NCBI RefSeq assembly: GCF_033955345.1
Contig: NZ_CP138332.1
Span: 3,162,001 to 3,226,000 of the forward strand
Length of the DNA: 64,000 nt
Direction of reading: 5' to 3'
DNA from: Sphingobacterium bambusae
GTDB taxonomy: Bacteria > Bacteroidota > Bacteroidia > Sphingobacteriales > Sphingobacteriaceae
The notes below the pieces were generated by a model. The model was not told the origin of the DNA. It saw only the letters and a list, made by a program, of their open reading frames with translations, and ran no database searches. The number at the start of each line of letters is the position of its first letter. The first letter of the stretch is position 1. Position numbers and translations under genes: made by a program. Of this stretch, positions 45,606-53,784 are shown piece by piece.

Positions 45606-45911
45606 AATCGTATGGTTGCTTTTTTTAGCTGCATTAAAAATAGGTATTAAAGGGGGGTAAATCCTAATTTTTGGAACAATATGCCGGTTTTTCATTTGTT
45701 TGTTTAGTTAAAAAAATAAATTTTCCGGTACTCTTGACTACATGTTTGGAATGTGCAAGAAAGTGTATTTTGAAATAACTTGATAGTAAATGTTCTTTTG
45801 GTTTAAAAAATATGTTATACTATTTTTATATGCGCATTGTTTTATTTATTTTTGATAAAAGATAGTGTGCGGCCAATTGTAAATGTGTTTATAACCCTTA
45901 ATAATCATGTT
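45606..45911 (+). promoter_or_regulatory. Divergent intergenic region with a plus-strand promoter
   Basis: 306 bp between GH28 and the TetR-type regulator. TTTTG ending at 45800, a 20-bp spacer, and TATTTTTA at 45821-45828 (one mismatch from TAnnTTTG) form a good promoter for the regulator, giving a leader of about 80 nt. I found no convincing minus-strand promoter or palindrome. Confidence 0.55.
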
Positions 45912-46595
45912 ATGCTCGTTAAGAAAAAAAGAAAGGAAGTTAGTGGTCTCTTGCGAAACAAGTCCAAGACAAAAGAACGATTAATCGCAGGCATAGGCCA
46001 AATCTTGGAAGAAGATACGTTCACCGGACTGTCCGTGACTACCGTGTTCAAAAAGTTACGGGTAAATCCCAAACTTATCTACCTCTATTTTGAAAGTTTC
46101 GATAATTTGGTCAATACTTTTCTTCAGAGGAAGTTGGAGCAATTGGAGATTGCCGCAAAAGCAGAGAGAAAAGCGTATCGTCTCAACGATTCTGCAGACC
46201 TGATCGAGGTGATCATTGCACAGATGGAAAAATTTCATGAGGATGGCGCCCTTAAGAAGTTGATACATTGGAGTCTGGCAGAAAGGCATCACAAGTTGTT
46301 AAAGACATTGCAGGAAAGTTATATGAACCATTTTAGGACGCTTTTTCGACTCCTTATGAGAAAGAAAACCATGGCCGATAGGAAACGTTTGGTCGCTGCA
46401 TTGGATGTTTTGCTTTCTGGTTTCTTTTTTTTGTCGATGTACAGTTCCGCCGACGTTTTTTTCTTAGGTTTTAATATGGCAACAGATGTAGATCGGCAAC
46501 GCATCTTTGATACATTAAGGCGCTTGCTTTCAGCGGAGGTTCACAAGGAATCAGCAAGGGTTAGAAGTGCTAAAATGCCTATCAAGAAAACGTAA
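45912..46595 (+). CDS. TetR/AcrR-type transcriptional regulator, paralogue of the gene at 20504
   Basis: 227 aa from ATG 45912; the longer upstream frame is AT-rich leader. The HTH region runs TKERLIAGIGQILEEDTFTG, SVTTVFKKLRVNPKLIYLYF, then LVNTFLQRKLEQLE. It shares NPKLIYLYFE and the following LxxTxLxRKxxQxE pattern with the regulator at 20504, and the same helical C-terminal domain with WS/WGM near mid-length. The C-terminal tail is basic (SARVRSAKMPIKK). Divergent from GH28; target unknown. Confidence 0.8.
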   Translation: MLVKKKRKEVSGLLRNKSKTKERLIAGIGQILEEDTFTGLSVTTVFKKLRVNPKLIYLYFESFDNLVNTFLQRKLEQLEIAAKAERKAYRLNDSADLIEVIIAQMEKFHEDGALKKLIHWSLAERHHKLLKTLQESYMNHFRTLFRLLMRKKTMADRKRLVAALDVLLSGFFFLSMYSSADVFFLGFNMATDVDRQRIFDTLRRLLSAEVHKESARVRSAKMPIKKT

Positions 46596-46726
46596 TGAAC
46601 TATAAGCCGTTCTTCTAATAAAAAAAACAACGTAGCATTGGGATTTTAGGTTCCTTTAGCGTACCTTCATTTTGGTTGTAGCGAAGGAGCTTTTCGATGC
46701 TACAGCTATAATAACCACGATTGCCA

Positions 46727-47833
46727 ATGAAGAACTTACATTTTTTACTCGCATTTGTTTTACTATATAATTTTTGTGGCCTGTGTGCACAGGTGCAGGA
46801 TACAAATAGAACGGCTTTGTCGTCCATGCAGGAGACCCAACAGCATTTAGAACAAACCAACAAGCAGTTGGAGGTGTTGAAGGGCTCGTATGAACAGCTC
46901 AAATTGCAGTCCGAGAAATTGCTTCGTGCGAATGATAGCATTCGGCATTTGATGTCTGAATCGCAGGAGCTTTCGCTTCAAGAACAGAAGCAGCTTTACG
47001 AGACTAACTACGGGATCTTAACGCGATCCTTTCAAGATATTTCGTTGTTGAAGCAGCAGGTAAGAGGTTACAGCCGCCTGCTTGATGTTACTTATGCCGG
47101 AACGCTTATAAGTCAATTGAACAACCCGACGAATGTGGAGTTGGGGACAAGCTTTTCAAAAGTATTGCTTGATAATTCGGAAGCTATACTGAGCCGTAAT
47201 TTAAAAGGTAATGTGAAGAGCAAATTTTCAGAAACGATAAAGCGTGTTGTAAGTATCCCATTGGTTGGTACTATCGTAGAATCAAATCCGATTAGTGCCT
47301 TGGTTAAAGGTGTCTATGATCAAGCTTTGTCGTTCGGCGACAATGCGATCAAAGATCAAGATCTGCGAGATTTTTTAAGCAGCATAAAGCCTTATACCGA
47401 TTTTTATTACACACTTGATCAAACCACGGCTGGGTTCAAGCAGGAGCTATTGGGATATCGACGAGAGTTGGCAACTTTTGATAGAACACTCCTTCGTCAT
47501 GAAGAAAGATTGCTATCCGCTATGCAAGCCAATGCAGCCAACACACAGGTATCCATCGAAGCGCTATTTCGGTATGCGGATCGACAGCGGTTAACTTTAG
47601 CGGAGATTAAGCGTATAAACGATTCATTGCCTGTTTCTAAGACCATCCGTTTGATCAATACATCGCCAGAAATGACGTTGGATCAAAGTGCATTCGAGGA
47701 GTCATTCAACAATTACATCGATCAAGTGATCGCTGTACTGGAACGTGCTTCAAAAAATGACAAACTACAGTTTGATGCTAGTACCATTGACAAATTGATT
47801 CGCAACCTGCGCAATACACGTATTCGACCATAG
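46727..47833 (+). CDS. Exported coiled-coil protein of unknown function
   Basis: 368 aa. ATG 46727 opens a signal peptide (FLLAFVLLYNFCGLCAQ); no lipobox fits well. Residues about 30-110 are strongly heptad-like, rich in Q, L, E and K (ETQQHLEQTNKQLEVLKGSY). The middle (about 150-215) includes VVSIPLVGTIVESNPISALV, a small apolar patch, and the rest is helical. I recognise no family. TTG (46637-46639), 21 bp, TACCTTCA (46661-46668) is a plausible promoter, so it is probably monocistronic. Confidence 0.7.
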   Translation: MKNLHFLLAFVLLYNFCGLCAQVQDTNRTALSSMQETQQHLEQTNKQLEVLKGSYEQLKLQSEKLLRANDSIRHLMSESQELSLQEQKQLYETNYGILTRSFQDISLLKQQVRGYSRLLDVTYAGTLISQLNNPTNVELGTSFSKVLLDNSEAILSRNLKGNVKSKFSETIKRVVSIPLVGTIVESNPISALVKGVYDQALSFGDNAIKDQDLRDFLSSIKPYTDFYYTLDQTTAGFKQELLGYRRELATFDRTLLRHEERLLSAMQANAANTQVSIEALFRYADRQRLTLAEIKRINDSLPVSKTIRLINTSPEMTLDQSAFEESFNNYIDQVIAVLERASKNDKLQFDASTIDKLIRNLRNTRIRP

Positions 47834-47865
47834 CTACATGTTCAATGTGGGGCATGTAGCTATGG
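47828..47865. terminator. Hairpin between convergent genes
   Basis: Perfect 13-bp arms CCATAGCTACATG (47828-47840) and CATGTAGCTATGG (47853-47865), beginning at the stop codon of the coiled-coil gene. No T-run follows on either strand, so termination is likely but not certain. Confidence 0.55.
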
Positions 47866-47881
47866 GAGTTGTAGCGCCCGT

Positions 47882-50341
47882 CTACGCGATGCCGCCCATC
47901 AACGGATCCGTGCTGCTTGATTGTCCATTTTCTGCGTGTCCCGCATATTGGTAAGCGAAATTTGGGTCTGCGCTATCAGAAATCTCTATATCATACCAAC
48001 CGTGAGATTTTTCTAGATCCATTTTCCATTTGAAGCTATGCGCACGGAAAGCCTTGCGTCCCTGTTGGTAAGAAAGATCGTCGATTTTGATCTCGCTTTG
48101 GTTTTGGGATGTCTCTACAGTAATCGCCATTGATTTTGGCATTTGTGCAATTTTAAATGTAGCTCCTTTCCATAATTTGCTACCCTTAAACGAGCGATAA
48201 AAACCGTTCGGTCCGTAAATGCGGATATGGTATGTGTCACCCGCGAATTGGTCTAGTGGCCAATAATAGGCGAGCGGCTCGCCTTGACGAACGGCGAAGT
48301 TCCATGTGCTACCGGGCAATGCCTCGCCATGGTAGGGAACTGCAGACATAGCAAAAAATGGTACACCTATTTCTTTGGTACGCGGTAGCTCCTTGCCTAC
48401 GGCGAAAGTCACGCATAGTGCATGCCGATCTCGATCAATATGGGCATTGACGTTCAGGTCGTAAGGTATTGCGCAGGCCTGCTTTGTGCCTCTTTCCTGT
48501 GGCGATTTCCACCACTTATCAAGGCTGTTCTCTGGGCTCACATCGTCTGCATCCAATAGCGTAAAGCCAGAAGGAAGTGCTTTATCCCTCGCCGAGTGAA
48601 TACGCTCTACATACTCGTCTCTATCTACCGCGGCTATTTCAACTTTATCGGCAGCTTTTATCGGCTCAAACACTGAAGTCAGGTTGCCGCAAATCAGACG
48701 GCGCCATTCGCTTAGGTTCTCTTCAACAACGTTTTTGTTGTACTTTTTTTGTAGAAAATATTCCAAAAATTGTATAGGCGAAGTAAGATCGAAAACCTCC
48801 GAATTGACGCGGCCGCCTTTACTCCAAGGAGAGGCTACCACCAGCGGAACGCGAAAGCCGAGACCAATAGGACTATCTAGCATGCTGCCCGTATTGCCTG
48901 TGCGCTGCCGCTCTTGTTCCAATGTTACATATTCATTCTCTGTACGCATCCCTTTGGGCAAGGCGCCACTTTCTGGGCGTGCGCTATGTGGTGGAACAAA
49001 CGGTGGTATATGGTCGAAGTAGCCATCGTTTTCGTCGTAGGTAAGTACAAATATTGTTTTTTTCCACACTTCAGGATCAGCCGTAAGGATATCTAAGGCT
49101 TCGGAAACATACCAAGCGCCATACCAAGGCGAGCCAGGGTGGTCCGAAAATCGGCATGGCGCGACCAGCCAAGAAACGGTAGGTAAGTTGCCCGATTGTA
49201 CATCCTGCCTAAACTGGTGGAAAACGTCGCCTTTAGGTACCTGCACCTCTTGTTCGCCGTTGTCGTCGCTATAGCGAATTGTCTCCAATTTATGATAATC
49301 CGGGTCTCCTGTATTAGTCGTGAAGGCCTTTTGATGTATAGCTTGTTGGAAGGCGGAGAGCTTTTGGAAAGCTTCCGGACTAAAGGCTTGGATATCGGCA
49401 CGTAGTTGCTGTGCTTCCTTCTGCCATTTTTTGCGCTCTTCATCGGTGGTTTGTTGCCCAGATGCTAGCGCAGACTCCATCTCCTGCAATTGACGTTGCA
49501 TATGCCTGTGGTGGGCTGGGTGGAAGCGCACATGATACTGCTTATGGAATTCCAGGTTGTTATCTGTGAAATTGGCGAGCCAATCTTCCTCTTCTCCTTC
49601 AAATCCCACGGGTAAGCTTAGCTCATTTTGGTACACCCGCCAAGAGACGTTAGCTTCTTCCAGTCGCTCCGGATAAGTTTTCCAAGAGACATTTTTGTAG
49701 TTTATCTGGCCATTGTCTACGTGCGCGGTGGATGCGCCGCTATGCGGTTGCTCGCGTATGCTGGCCGACCAAAAATAGGAACGGTTGGCGCTGGTTCCCG
49801 TAAGAGAAGAGCAAAAATGCTGGTCGCAGACCGTAAATGCATCCGCAAAAGCATAGTAAAAAGGGATATCTTCCCGGTTATGGTAGCCCATCGTCAGCGG
49901 AAGCTGCTTATAGGCGGGGTTTCCGGCTTTCTTGGCCTCTAGCCACGTATTCATTTTTCCGTCGTTTCGCGCATAAACCATATCTTTCCAGCTATGGGGA
50001 AGCGAACCCATCCAGCTAGTTTTGCTGTTCTCCAAATCCAAGCGGAATGGCGTCGAGATACGCTTGTCAGCATCTTGTTGTAGCCACACCGGTAAGCCAT
50101 TCGGCTGCAAAATGGCTCGAGGATCATTGAATCCTCGAACGCCCTTCAATGTCCCATAGCAGTGATCGAAAGATCTGTTTTCCTGCATCAGAAAAACGAT
50201 GTGCTCTGCATCGAGGAAGGTAGATCCTTGGGCCGCTTCTATTGCCAATGCACGTTGGATAGAGGAGGGTATAAATTGCGACACACCTGTTGCTCCGGCG
50301 AGCAGTGCGGCTTTTTTCAAAAATGATCGTCTATTTTCCAT
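47882..50341 (-). CDS. Phospholipase C, phosphocholine-specific family, Tat-exported
   Basis: 819 aa. Twin-arginine signal NRRSFLKKAALLAGATGVSQ. The catalytic domain has VFLMQENRSFDHCYGTLKGV, SYFWSASIREQPHSG, PCRFSDHPGSPWYGAWYVSE and FVLTYDENDGYFDHIPP, diagnostic of the bacterial PLC/acid-phosphatase (PlcH/PlcN, AcpA-like) phosphoesterase family. The C-terminal ~200 residues form two Ig-like domains of the PLC C-terminal type (LPGSTWNFAVRQGEPLAYYW; YDIEISDSADPNFAYQYAGH). Predicted to cleave phosphatidylcholine or sphingomyelin-like lipids in the periplasm or outside. The length is typical and it appears intact; no pathway neighbours. Confidence 0.93.
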   Translation of the reverse strand: MENRRSFLKKAALLAGATGVSQFIPSSIQRALAIEAAQGSTFLDAEHIVFLMQENRSFDHCYGTLKGVRGFNDPRAILQPNGLPVWLQQDADKRISTPFRLDLENSKTSWMGSLPHSWKDMVYARNDGKMNTWLEAKKAGNPAYKQLPLTMGYHNREDIPFYYAFADAFTVCDQHFCSSLTGTSANRSYFWSASIREQPHSGASTAHVDNGQINYKNVSWKTYPERLEEANVSWRVYQNELSLPVGFEGEEEDWLANFTDNNLEFHKQYHVRFHPAHHRHMQRQLQEMESALASGQQTTDEERKKWQKEAQQLRADIQAFSPEAFQKLSAFQQAIHQKAFTTNTGDPDYHKLETIRYSDDNGEQEVQVPKGDVFHQFRQDVQSGNLPTVSWLVAPCRFSDHPGSPWYGAWYVSEALDILTADPEVWKKTIFVLTYDENDGYFDHIPPFVPPHSARPESGALPKGMRTENEYVTLEQERQRTGNTGSMLDSPIGLGFRVPLVVASPWSKGGRVNSEVFDLTSPIQFLEYFLQKKYNKNVVEENLSEWRRLICGNLTSVFEPIKAADKVEIAAVDRDEYVERIHSARDKALPSGFTLLDADDVSPENSLDKWWKSPQERGTKQACAIPYDLNVNAHIDRDRHALCVTFAVGKELPRTKEIGVPFFAMSAVPYHGEALPGSTWNFAVRQGEPLAYYWPLDQFAGDTYHIRIYGPNGFYRSFKGSKLWKGATFKIAQMPKSMAITVETSQNQSEIKIDDLSYQQGRKAFRAHSFKWKMDLEKSHGWYDIEISDSADPNFAYQYAGHAENGQSSSTDPLMGGIA

Positions 50342-50492
50342 AGTTTTTTCTACTCAAAATATAGCAAAAACAATACTTTTTATTTCTCGCCAAAGCAAGC
50401 AATTTCCTATTAAGTCTATGTTAGCTCTCGGAGAATATTTGATCAATAAATGCAACCTATTTTGATCAAGGAGATTGTTGTTTCCAATAGCC

Positions 50493-51131
50493 TTAGCCCT
50501 CTTGCTCTCGGTTCTTGCGTAGCAAGATAATGTTGCGGCTGTAGACCACCGATCCTAAAAGATGTCCGCAGAACAACACCACATCTTCACGTAAGATGGC
50601 ATAGAGTAAGATCAGTAATGAGCCCGCAAGGCTGATTGCCCAAAAACCGAGCGGCAACAGTGATTCTTTCTTCGATTCAGAATATAACCATTGGTAGATA
50701 AATCTACAAGTAAACAAGGTTTGTGAGCTAATTCCGAGCAATAATAACGGACGCGGGATGTGCGCTGAAGCGAACAGTTTTTCCAAATCATAGATATTAT
50801 TGTTATATCCATAAACGATCAAAAGCACAGGGAAAAGAATGATGAATAGACGCATCAGGCGATGTATCTTTTTCCATTCGCCCTGTAGGCTCATGTTACG
50901 GATATAGATGTAGTACGTCAAGGTTTGACCGAGCATGATCGCAAAGTCGTCGCGCAGATAGCCGTAGCAGAAAAGAAGGAATGAGGCCAGTAAACTCAGT
51001 TCCCAAAATAGAACCGGCGTAAGTACCTTCTTGCTTTTTTCTGAGCTAATCCATTGAACGATCAGTCTGCTGGAAAATAAAAGTTGCGCGATAGCGCCGA
51101 TAGCCATAATGATCCACTTATTTACTTCCAT
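50493..51131 (-). CDS. Tandem LAB_N (lipid-A-disaccharide synthase N-domain-like) membrane protein
   Basis: 212 aa, about seven membrane helices. Start ATG 51131 overlaps the upstream GT2 gene by 14 bp; a TTG three codons earlier is rejected. Residues 12-79 and 133-200 are an ungapped internal repeat at offset 121: identical pairs include Gly12/133, Gln16/137, Arg22/143, Gln26-Trp27/147-148, Ser30-Glu31/151-152, Pro39/160, Phe42-Trp43/163-164, Leu59-Arg60/180-181, Asp62/183, Gly68/189 and Arg78-Asn79/199-200. One helix (about 92-109) joins the halves, a 3+1+3 layout. It is not a lipid A disaccharide synthase, because the catalytic domain is absent. Possibly a lipid-linked sugar flippase for the adjacent transferases (inference). 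Confidence 0.8.
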   Translation of the reverse strand: MEVNKWIIMAIGAIAQLLFSSRLIVQWISSEKSKKVLTPVLFWELSLLASFLLFCYGYLRDDFAIMLGQTLTYYIYIRNMSLQGEWKKIHRLMRLFIILFPVLLIVYGYNNNIYDLEKLFASAHIPRPLLLLGISSQTLFTCRFIYQWLYSESKKESLLPLGFWAISLAGSLLILLYAILREDVVLFCGHLLGSVVYSRNIILLRKNREQEG

Positions 51132-51837
51132 CTTCGGCAATCCTGTAGTTGATATATTTTCGTTTCATCCAGAGATATGCAAAGCAATCCTGTAATGGAC
51201 CCAGCAGTCTATTCCAAAGGGTAAATTTTGATTGGCCGGCCATTCGGGGAAAGTGCTTGACGGTAACCTGCTTTATTTTTCCTTTTTGAAGTAAAATCAT
51301 GGCCGGCAAAAAACGGTGCAAGCCGGAAAACATGGGTATGCGCTTGGCGTAATCCGTGCGGATGATCTTTAGCGGGCAGCCCGTGTCATCCATGCCATCG
51401 TGCGTGAAAAATCTTCGGATCTTGTTGGCTAGTTTCGAGGATATCTTTTTCGAGAAAGAGTCTTTCCGAAGCCGCCTTACGCCTGTGACGAGGTCTTGAT
51501 TTTCGGCATGTTCAAATAGCAGGTTAAAATCCATTGGATCCGTCTGTAGATCGGCATCGATATAGCCTGTCCATTCGGTGTACACATGGTCGAATCCGGC
51601 TTTGATCGCTGCACTTAGTCCATAGTTCCTGTCGAAGGATATGTATTTAAATGATGGATTGGATGTACACTGTTCCCGAATGAGTTTTAGGCTTTCGTCT
51701 GTGGATCCGTCATTCACGAAAAGTACCACGCTCTTTTTATGCGCGGCAAAGATATAATCCTGCATCTTCTGAAAAAGACGGTTTAGACTTTCGGCTTCAT
51801 TGTACACTGGGATAATAATCGTGAATTCAGATTGCAT
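51118..51837 (-). CDS. GT2 glycosyltransferase, polyprenyl-phosphate sugar synthase type (DPM1/ArnC-like)
   Basis: 239 aa. GT-A fold motifs: FTIIIPVYNEAESLNRLFQK, VLFVNDGSTDESLKLI, the metal-binding DADLQTDP, and GMDDTGCPLKIIRTDYA. The last ~40 residues (FTLWNRLLGPLQDCFAYLW) are amphipathic and there is no multi-span C-terminal region, so it is likely a peripheral membrane enzyme making a polyprenyl-phosphate-linked sugar at the inner face. Sugar unknown. Overlaps the LAB_N gene downstream and lies 21 bp from the GT83 stop. Confidence 0.88.
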   Translation of the reverse strand: MQSEFTIIIPVYNEAESLNRLFQKMQDYIFAAHKKSVVLFVNDGSTDESLKLIREQCTSNPSFKYISFDRNYGLSAAIKAGFDHVYTEWTGYIDADLQTDPMDFNLLFEHAENQDLVTGVRRLRKDSFSKKISSKLANKIRRFFTHDGMDDTGCPLKIIRTDYAKRIPMFSGLHRFLPAMILLQKGKIKQVTVKHFPRMAGQSKFTLWNRLLGPLQDCFAYLWMKRKYINYRIAEDGSK

Positions 51838-51858
51838 AAAGGTATACTTTGTTTTACG

Positions 51859-53409
51859 TTATGGAAGTAATATGGCGGCATGCTTGCCTACCACTACCTT
51901 TTTAAAGCGGCTCAAATAGTCCGTGAGTGCAGGCTGATGTGCCAGCTTTTCTTGATCAATAAATAGCACACCTGAAGTGTATTTTCCTTCGAGCAGGTTC
52001 TCTTCGCTAATTTCCATTACTGGAGCAGAAAGGTATACATCCATATTTTCAGGTCGTCGCATTTGCCAACTGTAATACGTAGATCTTGGATGAGCCGAGG
52101 CTAGGGATTTTCCTGCTGAAGCGATGTTCCCATAGCCGATTAGGCTGTTAAATTTGGAGATGCTTATTCCTGCAAAAAAGACGGTTCCCAAAAGGCCGAA
52201 GCCAAGTACACGTATAATCTGTAGATACTGCTGCCGCCGGATAATAAGATATAGGCCATAACAACCGGAGGCGGTAAGGGTCAAGGTTGCAGCGACTAGC
52301 AGCGGCGAACTCAGGTCTAGATTAGGCATGCTATCCTTTGCGATGAAAAAAGCAGGTAATGCTAACATGAAAACCAAAGCGGGCAAGGCTAATGTGATTA
52401 GGGTAAACAAGTTGTCTTTTAAGTTGCTTTGAAGCAAAAAGCTGTAATAGATGATAAATGGGAATGCCGGTAACAAGTAGATCACAATTTTGGAGCTTAC
52501 CACGGATAGGAACAGCAACGTGCATAGGCTACTTAAGCCAAAGAATACGGCAAGATCGCTGGGACGTTTTTTGGATCTGATGCGTCCAATAATGACCGAT
52601 AGTATGAACAGCGACCAAGGAGCAAGTGCATACCAAATACTGATGCCATAGTAGTAAAAAGGTGCTTTATGATGGAAGGAATCCACTGCTCGATTTACGG
52701 TTTGATGCACCAAAAGCCCATACAGGTAATCTTTTCCGCCCTCGAGCCATACACCCAAAAACCAACATGCACAAAGCAATAACAACAAAAGTAAGCCGCG
52801 CCAATGCCAATATCGGCCAATATCACGGAGCTTTCTCTTTGCTAACAAGAAGCAAATACTACTGACCAAAGGTACAATAATGCCCATTGGTCCTTTGGTA
52901 AATACGGCTAGAAAAACACCGAGAACAAAAAGAAGTTGCCCTGTTTTTAAGTCTATATCTTCCGTATACATCCGGTAAAAGATATACAAAGCATAGGTAA
53001 TGAATAGACACATTAACATATCCATACGGAGCACGATGCTACTGCCAATAAAAAATACTGCAGTGAATAAGGCTAATCCAGCTGTCGCTCGCGCTACTGC
53101 CGAAAGCTCACTTTTTGTCCAGACATCCATTATTTTAATAATGAGTAAACTTGGCAATACCGAGAGAAAAGATAAAGCTACAAGACTATGCTTGCCGAAA
53201 AGCAGCTTGCACAGCATAACTAACCAAAGGTAAAGTGGTGGCTTGTCGGAATAGAATTCGCCATGGTGCATAAAAGCGAAGAAGCGTCCCAGACCCAGGT
53301 TTTCATCGGCAATACTCAGGTAACGGAGTTCATTATCGGGCGTAAAATCACGCAGTAAAAATTGAGGAAGTAAGCTGATGAAAAAAAGGACAAAATGTAT
53401 GGGTTTCAT
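51859..53409 (-). CDS. GT83/PMT-type membrane glycosyltransferase (ArnT-like)
   Basis: 516 aa with about 11-12 membrane helices. The first loop holds FTPDNELRYLSIADENLGLG and YSDKPPLYLWLVMLCKLLFG, the ArnT/PMT catalytic-loop pattern (conserved acidic residues and the DKPPLY motif). These enzymes use a polyprenyl-phosphate sugar donor at the outer face of the inner membrane, commonly acting on lipid A. Lead gene of a three-gene minus-strand cluster with GT2 and LAB_N proteins, consistent with decoration of lipid A or another envelope glycan. Confidence 0.88.
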   Translation of the reverse strand: MKPIHFVLFFISLLPQFLLRDFTPDNELRYLSIADENLGLGRFFAFMHHGEFYSDKPPLYLWLVMLCKLLFGKHSLVALSFLSVLPSLLIIKIMDVWTKSELSAVARATAGLALFTAVFFIGSSIVLRMDMLMCLFITYALYIFYRMYTEDIDLKTGQLLFVLGVFLAVFTKGPMGIIVPLVSSICFLLAKRKLRDIGRYWHWRGLLLLLLLCACWFLGVWLEGGKDYLYGLLVHQTVNRAVDSFHHKAPFYYYGISIWYALAPWSLFILSVIIGRIRSKKRPSDLAVFFGLSSLCTLLFLSVVSSKIVIYLLPAFPFIIYYSFLLQSNLKDNLFTLITLALPALVFMLALPAFFIAKDSMPNLDLSSPLLVAATLTLTASGCYGLYLIIRRQQYLQIIRVLGFGLLGTVFFAGISISKFNSLIGYGNIASAGKSLASAHPRSTYYSWQMRRPENMDVYLSAPVMEISEENLLEGKYTSGVLFIDQEKLAHQPALTDYLSRFKKVVVGKHAAILLP

Positions 53410-53784
53410 GTGTCTATCTAGAGGTCGCGCTTAGCTTTGTTTTGCGTAAATATCTTAATCTTAATTCGTTTTGTCAATACTTCCTTTAAACTATTTTACC
53501 TATAGTTAGCTTACTCGGATGAAAGGTCTATGATGTTCCGCTAATCGAATAGCATACAACAATAAGTTAACGAATGGCGTCGACGTATATTTTATTACGC
53601 GTCAAACTTTTATAAATGTATTTTTTACATTTATAAAATTATACTATCTTTATCGCAGGCATAACCAATGCTTGGAAAAGATCTCTATGGTTCGGCTGGT
53701 TCTTGGCTGTGGCTTTGGATCGATGGAAAAATCAAGTTATGTTGTTACCATGTATGTTATTTATAAAATTTTTAATAAAGCATT
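53410..53784. promoter_or_regulatory. Divergent intergenic region with large palindrome, upstream of GH97
   Basis: 375 bp between GT83 (minus) and GH97 (plus). TTTTATAAATGTA (53608-53620) and TACATTTATAAAA (53626-53638) are perfect 13-bp arms around TTTTT. TATCTTTA (53645-53652) follows, a candidate -7 box one mismatch from TAnnTTTG, placing the palindrome over the -33 region. TTTATAAAAT recurs near the GH97 start at about 53760. CGTCAAA (53600-53606) just upstream is TTTGACG on the minus strand. Confidence 0.55.

Noticed and set aside
50493..51131. Annotating this gene as lipid-A-disaccharide synthase (lpxB)
   Set aside because: Only the N-terminal membrane domain is present, twice; the GT19 catalytic domain is absent.
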